A DNA stretch of 32,106 nt from Gorillibacterium massiliense (GTDB lineage: Bacteria; Bacillota; Bacilli; Paenibacillales; NBRC-103111). Shown here one piece after another: positions 15,419 through 23,445 of this stretch; the first letter of the stretch is position 1, and each line of letters opens with the position of its first letter. The notes below the pieces were generated by a model that saw only the letters and a program-made list of their open reading frames with translations, had not been told where the DNA came from and searched no databases. The translations under genes and the position numbers were made by a program. The stretch lies in the NCBI RefSeq assembly GCF_000455485.1, contig NZ_CBQR020000147.1, positions 1-32,106 on the forward strand, written 5' to 3'.

Positions 15419-15904
15419 ATGTCCATGGGCCTTGCATACACTTATGAATCTCTTGGTCTGGAAGACACGAAGAGATTGGCGGGAGAATTGGCCGCACGAT
15501 TGACTCCGGGAAGCCTCGTCGCGCTGGATGGCGACCTGGGAGCGGGCAAAACGGCCTTTTCCAAAGAAATCGCCGCCTGCATGGGTGTGAAAGAGACGGT
15601 TAATAGTCCGACTTTCACGATTATTAAGGAATATCCCGGCTCCAAGATGCCGCTTTATCATATGGATGTTTACCGGATCACGGAGAGTGAAGCCGGTGAG
15701 CTAGGCTTGGACGAATATTTTTATGGAGAAGGCGTTACTCTTGTGGAATGGGCGAGTCTTATCGAGTCCCTTCTGCCGGATGAGCGGTTATCCATTTTCA
15801 TTGAATATACGGGTCCGGAAAGCAGGACGTTTCATTTAAATGCATTTGGCGAGCCATATGCTTCCTGGTGTCGGGCTATGACAGAAAATGGGGTTTTGCG
15901 ATGA
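15419..15904 (+). CDS. tsaE: tRNA t6A synthesis ATPase TsaE
   Basis: Small P-loop ATPase that drives the TsaB-TsaD complex in making N6-threonylcarbamoyladenosine at position 37 of ANN-decoding tRNAs. The 161-residue product carries Walker A GDLGAGKT (about 38-45), a switch-like NSPTFTIIKEY segment and YHMDVYRI, all typical of TsaE. ATG 15419 is chosen because AAAGGA lies eight bases upstream; a frame extension to 15383 lacks a site. It is the first gene of the operon and overlaps tsaB by four bases (ATGA). Confidence 0.95.
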   Translation: MSMGLAYTYESLGLEDTKRLAGELAARLTPGSLVALDGDLGAGKTAFSKEIAACMGVKETVNSPTFTIIKEYPGSKMPLYHMDVYRITESEAGELGLDEYFYGEGVTLVEWASLIESLLPDERLSIFIEYTGPESRTFHLNAFGEPYASWCRAMTENGVLR

Positions 15905-16827
15905 GCGTATTGGCTGACTTGCAAATAGAGGAGACAAGAGGCCCACGGTTTTTGGCAATCGATACATCCACTTCTTCGTTGACGGTAGCGATTACGGAAA
16001 ATGGGCATATTTTGGGAGAAAGACACTCTCAGGCAGAGCGGAATCATTCGATCTATTTGATTCCGATGATTCAGGAACTGTTGCAGAGCTTATCCCTTGC
16101 GCCCAGCGATTTGGACGGCATTGCCGTCGGGGTCGGTCCCGGTTCGTATACGGGCGTCCGCATCGGAGTGACCGTGGCCAAAACGATGGCCTGGACACTC
16201 GGTCTTGCTGTGCTGGGGATCTCCAGTCTCGAGGCGCTGGCCCTAGGTTCGGTAATGCCGGCGGAAACTGCTGAAATCGCGGATGCCGTTTCTCCTGAGC
16301 AAAAAGAGGTTTACACCGCTATGACGGGTGAAACCTGGATCGTCCCGCTGATGAATGCACGCCGCGGCCAGGCTTACACGGCGCTTTTTGCCGCTAGCCG
16401 ATCCAATGGATTGGTGGAAGATGCAAGCCTTGCCGACGGGAATGCGCGTTATTTTCCTCAGGAGGCTTTAGAATGGGCTCGTTTACAGGGGGATGGCATC
16501 CGCTTGATGGACGCCTGGCTTGGGCAAGTGAACGATCAGCTGCAGGCACGGATGAATGAAGGGCGGGTTCTGCCGTCCAGGGTGATGTTCGTCGGAGAGA
16601 CGGAGGGTTTTGCCGAGGCCATCACCGCTTTTGCCGAAAAATGGTCGGGAGAAACGTTGGCCATTGCCTCCGATATGAGAGCTAGCGCGGTAGGGCGGCT
16701 GGCGGAGGAACGCTACCGTATTGGCGAGCAGGATGACGTCCATGGGCTGGTGCCCAACTATACGCAATTGGCGGAGGCGGAAGTCAACCTGCTGGCGAAG
16801 CAGAAAGGAGGGGCGACTCGTGGGTGA
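15901..16827 (+). CDS. tsaB: tRNA t6A synthesis scaffold protein TsaB
   Basis: ASKHA-fold paralogue of TsaD that dimerises with it to form the threonylcarbamoyl-transfer complex. The 308-residue product begins shortly before FLAIDTSTSSLTVAI and contains GVGPGSYTGVRIGV, the standard TsaB landmarks. It is somewhat longer than minimal TsaB proteins. The extra length includes a stretch around residues 118-145 (between SLEALALGS and the PLMNARRGQAYTALF segment) that I do not recognise. The start ATG overlaps the tsaE stop, so translation is coupled. Confidence 0.94.
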   Translation: MSVLADLQIEETRGPRFLAIDTSTSSLTVAITENGHILGERHSQAERNHSIYLIPMIQELLQSLSLAPSDLDGIAVGVGPGSYTGVRIGVTVAKTMAWTLGLAVLGISSLEALALGSVMPAETAEIADAVSPEQKEVYTAMTGETWIVPLMNARRGQAYTALFAASRSNGLVEDASLADGNARYFPQEALEWARLQGDGIRLMDAWLGQVNDQLQARMNEGRVLPSRVMFVGETEGFAEAITAFAEKWSGETLAIASDMRASAVGRLAEERYRIGEQDDVHGLVPNYTQLAEAEVNLLAKQKGGATRG

Positions 16828-17311
16828 AATAGTGAAGATCGACCCCCATTCACCGCTTGTTTTCAGAAGGATGAAGCTGGATGACATCTCGAATGTATGC
16901 TCGATTGAAAAAGAAGCGTTTACGACTCCTTGGTCGGAAGGCGCGTTTTACAACGAGCTGGTGAACAATCATTTTGCCCATTACATGGTGATGGAAGCCG
17001 CCGAGGAGATGGCCGGTTATGCCGGCATGTGGCTCATTATGGATGAAGCGCATATCACCAATATCGCCGTCAGAGAAAAATACCGGGGATACAAATTGGG
17101 CGAGCGGCTTGTTTCGGAATTGATGAAGACAGCCAGCTTTATGGGGGCCGCCAAGATTACCTTGGAGGTGCGGGTAACCAACCACATCGCTCAAAACCTA
17201 TACCGCAAACTGGGCTTCCGCGACGCTGGGATCCGAAAAGGCTATTATACGGACAATAACGAAGACGCACTCATCATGTGGGCGGATTTGGAGCCTTATT
17301 TGCGGAAATAA
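16820..17311 (+). CDS. rimI: Ribosomal protein S18-alanine N-acetyltransferase RimI-like (GNAT)
   Basis: GNAT-fold acetyltransferase; RimI acetylates the N-terminal Ala of ribosomal protein S18 in Escherichia coli. The 163-residue protein shows the acetyl-CoA pocket (IAVREKYRGYKLGERLV) and the C-terminal NLYRKLGFRDAGIRKGYYTD element typical of RimI. The start is GTG 16820, supported by AAAGGAGG at 16804-16811 spaced by eight bases. This makes it overlap the tsaB end by eight bases. Its place between tsaB and tsaD is the usual Firmicute order. Confidence 0.93.
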   Translation: MGEIVKIDPHSPLVFRRMKLDDISNVCSIEKEAFTTPWSEGAFYNELVNNHFAHYMVMEAAEEMAGYAGMWLIMDEAHITNIAVREKYRGYKLGERLVSELMKTASFMGAAKITLEVRVTNHIAQNLYRKLGFRDAGIRKGYYTDNNEDALIMWADLEPYLRK

Positions 17312-17373
17312 ACCTGCATGCCGCTTACGCAGCGCAAGCGTTTGGATGAAATGCAGAAAAGAGAGGGAATCCG

Positions 17374-18420
17374 ATGAACAATCGTCCGGACCGGTCCAAC
17401 CGGTCCTGCTATATACTTGCAGTGGAGACAAGCTGTGACGAAACCTCCGTTGCCGTCATTGAAAATGGGACGATCATTGTTTCCAACGTCGTCTCCAGCC
17501 AGATCGAGACCCACAAGCAGTTCGGCGGCGTCGTGCCGGAGGTGGCTTCCCGCCAGCATGTGGAGTCTATCACGCTGATCATCGAGCAGGCGCTGAAGGA
17601 GTCGGGCATCGCTCCTGCTGAGCTGTCCGCTATCGCCGTTACCCAAGGACCGGGACTGGTAGGCGCGCTTCTGGTCGGCATGGTGGCGGCAAAAGCATTG
17701 GCTTGTGCCTTGAACCTGCCGCTTATCGCGGTTCACCATATCGCGGGACACATTTACGCCAACGCCCTCGTGCACGAACTGGCGTATCCCTTCATGTCCC
17801 TGGTCGTTTCCGGCGGCCACACGGAGCTCGTCCTGGTGGATGCCCCTGGCCGCTTCCGCGTCATCGGCAGTACTCGGGACGACGCCGTGGGGGAAGCCTA
17901 TGACAAGGTGGCACGGGCACTGGGCCTGCCTTACCCCGGCGGCCCCCACGTGGACCGGCTGGCCCGGGAAGCGGATGCGGCCGTGCCCTTGCCCCGCGCC
18001 TGGCTGGAGCCGGACTCCTACGACTTCAGCTTCAGCGGGCTGAAGTCGGCGGTGCTGGCGGCCTTGAACCAGGCGCGGATGAAGGGCGAGCCGCTGGCCG
18101 CCGACCACGTGGCCCGGGGCTTCCAGGAATCCGTCATCGACGTGCTGACGGAGAAGGCCCTCCGGGCCGTGGCGGCCTGCGGGGCGAAGCAGCTGGTGTT
18201 GGCCGGCGGCGTCGCCGCCAACGCCGGTTTGCGGCACCGGCTTGCGGAGCGCTGCCAGGCTGCCGGCGTGCCGCTGCTCGCGCCGCCGCTGGGCCTCTGC
18301 ACCGACAACGCCGCCATGATCGGCGCCGCCGCTTTCCTCAAGTGGGAGCGGGGGCAATTCGCCTCCCTCGACCTGAAAGCGGAGCCGCTCCTATCGCTGG
18401 AGGACTGGTCGGTGCAATAA
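17374..18420 (+). CDS. tsaD: tRNA N6-adenosine threonylcarbamoyltransferase TsaD
   Basis: Catalytic subunit that transfers threonylcarbamoyl to A37 of tRNA. The 348-residue ASKHA protein begins after a short tail with LAVETSCDETSVAVI. It has the metal-binding HxxxH (His122-His126 in HHIAGH), the VVSGGHTELVLV phosphate loop and a C-terminal LCTDNAAMIGAAA with the third metal ligand. An AGAGGGA ribosome site precedes ATG 17374. The 3' half is clearly richer in G+C than the 5' half, but codon meaning and family match are continuous. In Bacillus subtilis this gene (gcp/ydiE) is adjacent to ydiF; here four transcription units intervene. Confidence 0.96.
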   Translation: MNNRPDRSNRSCYILAVETSCDETSVAVIENGTIIVSNVVSSQIETHKQFGGVVPEVASRQHVESITLIIEQALKESGIAPAELSAIAVTQGPGLVGALLVGMVAAKALACALNLPLIAVHHIAGHIYANALVHELAYPFMSLVVSGGHTELVLVDAPGRFRVIGSTRDDAVGEAYDKVARALGLPYPGGPHVDRLAREADAAVPLPRAWLEPDSYDFSFSGLKSAVLAALNQARMKGEPLAADHVARGFQESVIDVLTEKALRAVAACGAKQLVLAGGVAANAGLRHRLAERCQAAGVPLLAPPLGLCTDNAAMIGAAAFLKWERGQFASLDLKAEPLLSLEDWSVQ

Positions 18421-18452
18421 CGGCACGTGCTGGCGTAGGCATTGGCCGCCTA

Positions 18453-18481
18453 TTGACATCCCTTAGGGAACCCACTATAAT
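18453..18481 (+). promoter_or_regulatory. Consensus sigma-A promoter of the T-box/leuA transcript
   Basis: TTGACA (18453-18458), exactly 17 bases, then TATAAT (18476-18481): a perfect consensus. It lies immediately before the first T-box, so transcription should start near 18488. Confidence 0.9.
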
Positions 18482-18487
18482 TCAACC

Positions 18488-18851
18488 TTAATAAGGAAAT
18501 CACAACGCTAAGAACGGGATCAGTAGAGGTTACGCCTTCGATCAGAGAGCTGCGGGTTGGTGCGACGCAGCCGAAAGACGACCTTGAACTCGCCCGGGAG
18601 CGGCAAAGCGGAAGACGTTAGTCGGCATGCGGAGCAGGCGAAGCCCATAGGGATGCGCAGACGCAGAAGCCGGACGTTCTATGCTTTGACGGTTGACCTC
18701 CGATACAAGGTCGGGTAGGCAGCGCAACTGGAGCAAATCCGGCGAGCGCATGACTGACCCGTCGAGGGGGCCGCATGTCGGCCAACGAGAGTGGTACCGC
18801 GATAGCTAAGCCTGTCGTCTCTTGCAATAGCAAGAGATGGCGGGCTTTTTT
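18488..18851 (+). ncRNA. T-box riboswitch 1 (leucine, CUC specifier)
   Basis: 5' leader RNA that binds uncharged tRNA and then switches off a terminator. Stem I carries the AG-bulge/terminal-loop text CAGAGAGCTGCGGGTTGGTG (18543-18562). The specifier-loop strand TTGAACTCGCCCGG places the codon CTC (18589-18591, Leu). The conserved T-box GAGAGTGGTACCGCG is at 18787-18801, with UGGU to pair with the tRNA acceptor end. The terminator is a long stem (18810-18825 with 18830-18845) followed by six T. It is complete, with its own terminator, and is followed directly by a second T-box. Confidence 0.93.
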
Positions 18852-18879
18852 GATTTTCCAACAATGAACCAATAGTGAA

Positions 18880-19231
18880 AACGCAAGGAACGGGAGCAGT
18901 AGCAGGTTATCCGATGATCAGAGAGCTGCGGGTGGGTGCGACGCAGTATCGGGGCTGGCGAAACTCGCCCGGGAGCGGAAGAGTGGAAGACGCAGCGAGG
19001 TGAGGTTGCTGCAATTACACTCTAACCGGGAGTCCCCCGTTACGGGACGGCGGAGGTTAGTCAACCTTCATGTGCAATGTGCATGTGCCTGTCAGCATCA
19101 GGCCTTCCACACCATGAAGCGGCTCGCCTGTCGCCGCACGAGAGGTCCTGCTGATAAGCGCAGCGGGGCAAGAAGAGTGGTACCGCGGCAGTTCACCTGT
19201 CGTCTCTTTCAAAAGAGACGGCGGGTTTTTT
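18880..19231 (+). ncRNA. T-box riboswitch 2 (leucine, CUC specifier), in tandem
   Basis: Second complete T-box, starting about 30 bases after the first terminator with no good promoter of its own. It repeats the stem I signature CAGAGAGCTGCGGGTGGGTG (18920-18939). The specifier region GAAACTCGCCCGG has CTC at 18964-18966 (Leu). The T-box GAGTGGTACCGCG is at 19175-19187. Its terminator is ACCTGTCGTCTCTTT (19195-19209) paired with 19212-19226 and followed by T. Between the landmarks the two leaders differ considerably, so this is an old duplication or an independent recruitment. Confidence 0.93.
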
Positions 19232-19268
19232 GCATTTTCCAAAAAAAATGAAAAGAGAGGCGATCCCC

Positions 19269-20858
19269 ATGAAAAGAATCCGCATCTTCGACACGACCCT
19301 GAGAGACGGCGAGCAGGCGCCCGGCGCGTCCCTTACCCCGGAAGAAAAAATCCGTCTTGCTCATCAATTGGCTAAACTTGGAGTAGATGTTTTGGAGCCC
19401 GGCTTCCCGATTTCCAGCCCAGGCGATTTTCAAGCGGTACAGGCCATTTCCCGTGCCGTCGAAGGCGTGGAAATATGCGGGTTCGCCCGTTCCGTCAAGG
19501 GAGATATCGACGCTGCACTGAAGGCGACGGAGGACGCCTCATTCCGCCGGATTCACATGTTCCTTTCCTCCTCGGATATCCATCTGGATTTCCAACTGCG
19601 GAAATCCCGGGAGCAGGTGATCGCCATGGCACGGGATGTCGTGGCCTATGCCAAGCAATTTGTGGACCGCATTGAATTTTCCCCGATGGATGCCACCCGG
19701 ACGGGAGAAGAGTTTCTGTTCGAGATGATTGAAGCGGTCATTGCCGAAGGGGCGACGATCATCAATATTCCCGACACGGTCGGTTATGCGCTGCCTGACG
19801 AGTATGCGGGCATTTTCCGCCGTGTGCGCCAATCCGTACGGGGCGGGGACACCGTGGAGTACAGCGCTCACTGTCACAATGACCTCGGACTCGCAGTTGC
19901 CAACAGTTTAGCTGCTATCAGCGCAGGAGTGACCCAGGTGGAAGTGACCGTGGGCGGCGTCGGCGAACGGGCGGGGAACTGTTCTTTGGAAGAGCTGGCC
20001 ATGGCCATTGAAACCCGCAAGCTGGCGCTTCAAGCGGAGACGGGAATCCGGTCGGAGGAGATTTATCGGACGTCCCGCATGGTCAGCCGGGCGATGCATT
20101 TTCCCATTGCCTTCAATAAGCCCATCATCGGTCGAAACGCCTTCCGCCACGAAGCGGGCATTCATCAGGACGGCCTGCTCAAGAGCCGCAATACCTACGA
20201 GATCATGGACCCGGAAAAAATGGGCATCCCCCGCAGCATGATCGTACTGGGCAAACACTCCGGCCGCCACGCCATCCGCCATCAAATCGGCGAACTGGGC
20301 ATCCGGCTTTCCGATACGGAGATGGAGTCTTTTTACTCCAGTTTCAAGGAATACGCGGATACCCGCAAAACGGTGACCGACGACGAGCTGATCGCCCTTG
20401 CGGGAACGGCGGTTAACCGTAATTTGGACCGGTTTGCATTAGCCGATATCCAAGTGGTGTCGGGCAGCAATACGACCCGCGTTGCTTCGGCTACCATCAC
20501 TGACAACGAAACGGGAAGCTCCGCCTCCTATTCGTCTGTCGGTCAAGGACCGGTAGAGGCGCTCATCGGCTGCCTCAAGCAAGCGATGCCGTTTCCCGTG
20601 GAGTTCGTTGACCTGGAACTGCACTCCTTATCGGCTGGGGAAACGGCGGGAGGCCAAGCGGAGATTATCATCGAAGCGGAAAATCAGGAATTCACCGGCA
20701 GCGCCGAGGATAAAGACATCCTCTTTGCCGTCGCCCGAGCTTTTGTCGCCGCCTGCAACCGGGCATGCCGCTCCGGTATCGGCGCCGACGCGGTTGCGAA
20801 TGGGGAGACGGCAGCAGATGACAGCGTAGGTGCCCCTGACGCGCTGTTGATTCCTTAA
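19269..20858 (+). CDS. leuA: 2-isopropylmalate synthase
   Basis: First committed step of leucine synthesis: 2-oxoisovalerate plus acetyl-CoA gives 2-isopropylmalate. The 529-residue protein has the TIM-barrel entry motif DTTLRDGEQ (8-16), metal-binding HCHND (201-205) and GERAGN (232-237). The linker region contains GIHQDGLLKSRNTYE, and the C-terminal LeuA regulatory domain (about 385-505) normally binds leucine for feedback inhibition. ATG 19269 follows GAGAGG nine bases upstream. Control by two leucine T-boxes supports leuA over citramalate synthase or homocitrate synthase. It stands alone: no leuBCD follows, and a terminator comes next. The roughly 20-residue polar C-terminal tail is unremarkable. 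Confidence 0.93.
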   Translation: MKRIRIFDTTLRDGEQAPGASLTPEEKIRLAHQLAKLGVDVLEPGFPISSPGDFQAVQAISRAVEGVEICGFARSVKGDIDAALKATEDASFRRIHMFLSSSDIHLDFQLRKSREQVIAMARDVVAYAKQFVDRIEFSPMDATRTGEEFLFEMIEAVIAEGATIINIPDTVGYALPDEYAGIFRRVRQSVRGGDTVEYSAHCHNDLGLAVANSLAAISAGVTQVEVTVGGVGERAGNCSLEELAMAIETRKLALQAETGIRSEEIYRTSRMVSRAMHFPIAFNKPIIGRNAFRHEAGIHQDGLLKSRNTYEIMDPEKMGIPRSMIVLGKHSGRHAIRHQIGELGIRLSDTEMESFYSSFKEYADTRKTVTDDELIALAGTAVNRNLDRFALADIQVVSGSNTTRVASATITDNETGSSASYSSVGQGPVEALIGCLKQAMPFPVEFVDLELHSLSAGETAGGQAEIIIEAENQEFTGSAEDKDILFAVARAFVAACNRACRSGIGADAVANGETAADDSVGAPDALLIP

Positions 20859-20896
20859 GATTTCGAGTAGAGTAAAGAACCCCTATCTTCATATGG

Positions 20897-20930
20897 CAGA
20901 GGAGTTCCCAGGAGCTCCTCTGTTTTCGTT
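20897..20930 (+). terminator. Intrinsic terminator of leuA
   Basis: CAGAGGAG (20897-20904) pairs with CTCCTCTG (20915-20922), followed by TTTTCGTTT. It lies 38 bases after the leuA stop. Confidence 0.85.
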
Positions 20931-20988
20931 TGCGAAAAGTGCTAAAATATGGAGGGGTCGTACACCAAGAAAGGAATGACAAAGGAGC

Positions 20989-21771
20989 GTGCAGAAGACT
21001 GCGTTTCTCGAAAATATTAACAGGCTTATGCAGATGTATGCCGAGGGCCGGCTTGGCGGCGAAACGATGCCGGAAGATGCTTTGACCGGCATTGTCTCAC
21101 GGGACGATTGTCTGGGCGTGCTCACTTTGGGTATGTCTTTGAATTATCAAAGAAGCGCGTATGCATTATGGCAGGCGGTTGCCCGCACGTACCAAGACGA
21201 GGACACGCGCTGGGTCTTTCATCCGCTCACTGCCGCAGAATGCGACCTGGATGCTTTGCGTCAAGGGCTGCATAAGCACCGCGTTGCCCTGCAACCCAAC
21301 CGGCACCCGGAGATTTGGCAAAAGGTCGCTGCTGGCATCGCACACTCTTCGGAAAAGAGAGACGTGTCCGGATTGCTCGAATCCGCCCATTTTGACATAG
21401 CCGAATTAAAATCGATGATGCAGACCAAGCGAAAAGCGGAGTTTCCCTATCTGTCCGGCCCGAAAATCTTCAACTATTGGCTGTATGTGCTGGAAACCTA
21501 CGCGGGAGTGAAATGGAAATCCAGGGAACTCATCACTATTGCTGCAGATACGCACATTTTGCAAGGCACGGTCCGATTGGGGCTATGTTCTGCGAATATA
21601 TTAAAAGGTTCTGCCGAAGACAGGCGAATAACCGCGGATGCGTGGGAAAAAGCACTGGCCGGAAGCGGCCTTGCGCCTATCGATGTGCATACTCCTTTGT
21701 GGCTTTGGAGCCGAGCCGGTTTTCCGCGACTAGTCACCGACAGTTCGGAAATGCAGGAGGAATTTGTCTAG
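20989..21771 (+). CDS. Putative HhH-GPD DNA glycosylase/lyase, AGOG-like (tentative)
   Basis: A 260-residue soluble, helical protein without signal or membrane segments. I do not recognise it firmly. Its layout resembles the archaeal 8-oxoguanine glycosylase AGOG as I remember it: an early SLNYQRSAYALWQAVARTY helix, then SGPKIFNYW with Lys149 in the place of AGOG's catalytic lysine. AADTHILQGTVRL follows with Asp177 in the place of its catalytic Asp, and then a closing IDVHTPLWLWSRAG. If right, it would remove oxidised guanine. The start is uncertain. GTG 20989 has AAAGGAG only one base away and a better-spaced AAGGA 13 bases away; Met codons 14 and 16 have no ribosome site. It is preceded by the leuA terminator, so it probably has its own promoter. 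Confidence 0.6.
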   Translation: MQKTAFLENINRLMQMYAEGRLGGETMPEDALTGIVSRDDCLGVLTLGMSLNYQRSAYALWQAVARTYQDEDTRWVFHPLTAAECDLDALRQGLHKHRVALQPNRHPEIWQKVAAGIAHSSEKRDVSGLLESAHFDIAELKSMMQTKRKAEFPYLSGPKIFNYWLYVLETYAGVKWKSRELITIAADTHILQGTVRLGLCSANILKGSAEDRRITADAWEKALAGSGLAPIDVHTPLWLWSRAGFPRLVTDSSEMQEEFV

Positions 21772-21898
21772 CCATGCAACTTTCTCTCCTTTTCTATCGT
21801 TTCATATAGGAGAATGATAGTGGCCGGAAACCATTTTTACCGTAAGGTACCCATAGGGCACATGAGGCGATAAAGCAGCGAGGAAAGGGGAGGTTCCT

Positions 21899-23377
21899 GT
21901 GAAAAAGCGGATGTTGGTCGGACTCGGTGTTCTTTCTCTAGCCCTTGCCGTCGGAGTCGCAGGGTGCGGCGGAGTGAGCAAAGAGAAGGACGGGACAAAA
22001 ACAACAGGGGCGACAAATTCAACGGCTCCAAAATCGACAGTGTCCGCAGATCTTTCGGCAACGGCACCAGTATCGACTACCCGTGCTTCGGCTCGTCCTA
22101 CTCCAGTGTTGGCTCCAACGGCTTTGCCGTCTCCATCCCAACAGCATCAAAAGGGGACGACGAAATCCAGTCCACCCAGCCTATCGAATCCGGTTACCCC
22201 GGTGAAGCCTGGAATCGAGACTCAGCCGAACAAACCGCTGGGACCGACGGTTTCGCCCATGGGTTCGCCAAGCCCTGTAAGCCTTAGCGCGGACTCGATA
22301 AAATCCAAATATCCGGGAAATTATGCGGCTATCAATCTTCTTTATGCCGTTAACCGTAGTTCCGGGGCTGTGAGCCGCTATACGGATCCCGCTGTTGTAG
22401 TCAAATGGGCTGAAGCCGTCGGTTTTCTGGAACTGAAGCGGTCTACCGGAGCGAATGCCGGAACCGGGACAGGGACGAAAAGGACTGCGGAGCCTGCTGC
22501 GACTGCAGCAGCAAACCCGGGATTGGGAGTGAGGGACGATCTGCTGGTTACCCTTGTAAGCAGCGACGGAAAACATATGACGATCTCCAGCCGGTCCATC
22601 GATTTTGATGCGGGTTATTCCTATAACGATGGGTTAAGCAAAAAGATCGCTGAGCTCTTTACCATGCCGGAGTCTCCTAATGACCAGGTGGAAAAAGAAT
22701 GCCGGCAGCTGGCGGTGGATTTGAACGGCGACAGCTTGGCCGATGTGATCACCTTTTGCGGACAGAAAGGGGATTACGAGCTGAAGCTGCAGGTCAACGG
22801 CAAGGAATATGCCGGATTGGCCAACAATTTGACGGGCTCGATTGCCATCGTTGATCTGGATAAAAGCGACCGTTACCGGGAAATTGCCATCCCTGAGGAA
22901 GGCCCCAGCTCCGATCCGAAAACGATGTATTTTTCCATCGATGAAGGCGGCAACGTGATTAGTCTCGGTAAAATTCAAGGCAGCGGCAGCTCCGTCACTC
23001 TGAACGGAGACGGCACGCTGGTCACCTCCCGGCAGCGGGGGCAGATTTTGCAAACCTGGTTTCACGAGCAAGACTACCGCTTAACGGCTGACCGCAAGTT
23101 GGAGGCAATCCCAAGGGCATTATATGACATGAACACCGAAGTCACGGTGTTGAAAAGCTTTGCTCTCTTGAAAGACAAAGGCAGCGCCGAAACTGGCTGG
23201 ACGCTGCAGCCGGGAGATAAAGTGTTGATTAAATCTTCGGACGATATCGCTTGGTGTCTAGTGGTATCTAAAGATGGAAGCCGTCAAGGATGGTTTGAGG
23301 TGGAAGATTTCGTCGGCTTGAAGGGAAGCGATTTGCAGGCCTTCGACGTGTTCGAAGGGCTGTCTTACGCAAATTGA
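21899..23377 (+). CDS. Lipoprotein with Ser/Thr/Pro-rich linker and C-terminal SH3-like domain
   Basis: A 492-residue secreted lipoprotein of unknown role. The signal peptide ends in the lipobox GVAGC (Cys23). Residues about 25-140 are a Ser/Thr/Pro/Ala-rich linker that would hold the body away from the membrane through the cell wall. The middle contains DLNGDSLADVITF, resembling the calcium-binding D-x-N-x-D of FG-GAP/VCBS repeats. The last 80 residues (ALLKDKGSAETGW ... QGWFEVEDF) look like a bacterial SH3 fold. GTG 21899 is supported by GGGGAGG five bases upstream. It is followed by a strong terminator that also contains DnaA boxes. Wall binding is plausible, but no enzyme motif is visible. 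Confidence 0.85.
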   Translation: MKKRMLVGLGVLSLALAVGVAGCGGVSKEKDGTKTTGATNSTAPKSTVSADLSATAPVSTTRASARPTPVLAPTALPSPSQQHQKGTTKSSPPSLSNPVTPVKPGIETQPNKPLGPTVSPMGSPSPVSLSADSIKSKYPGNYAAINLLYAVNRSSGAVSRYTDPAVVVKWAEAVGFLELKRSTGANAGTGTGTKRTAEPAATAAANPGLGVRDDLLVTLVSSDGKHMTISSRSIDFDAGYSYNDGLSKKIAELFTMPESPNDQVEKECRQLAVDLNGDSLADVITFCGQKGDYELKLQVNGKEYAGLANNLTGSIAIVDLDKSDRYREIAIPEEGPSSDPKTMYFSIDEGGNVISLGKIQGSGSSVTLNGDGTLVTSRQRGQILQTWFHEQDYRLTADRKLEAIPRALYDMNTEVTVLKSFALLKDKGSAETGWTLQPGDKVLIKSSDDIAWCLVVSKDGSRQGWFEVEDFVGLKGSDLQAFDVFEGLSYAN

Positions 23378-23404
23378 GTACCAGTCCGCCGCGTGTGCAT
23401 AAAT

Positions 23405-23445
23405 AAGGAGTGTGGATAGAAGTTATCCACACTCCTTTTACTTTT
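23405..23445 (+). terminator. Terminator of the lipoprotein gene, built from two DnaA boxes
   Basis: AAGGAGTGTGGATA (23405-23418) and TATCCACACTCCTT (23424-23437) form a perfect 14-pair stem with a five-base loop, followed by a T-rich stretch (TTACTTTT). The arms contain TGTGGATAG and TTATCCACA, so the DNA form is also an inverted pair of DnaA boxes. Confidence 0.8.

Noticed and set aside
17296-18357. A 353-codon minus-strand frame opposite tsaD
   Set aside because: Arises from the GC-rich third positions of tsaD; no family features.
18846-18880. Separate promoter for the second T-box (TTGATT with TAGTGA)
   Set aside because: The -10 is poor and the perfect promoter before the first unit suffices.
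19000-19251. Short open frames within the second T-box
   Set aside because: The RNA landmarks explain the sequence; no ribosome site, and a leader peptide is not needed for T-box control.
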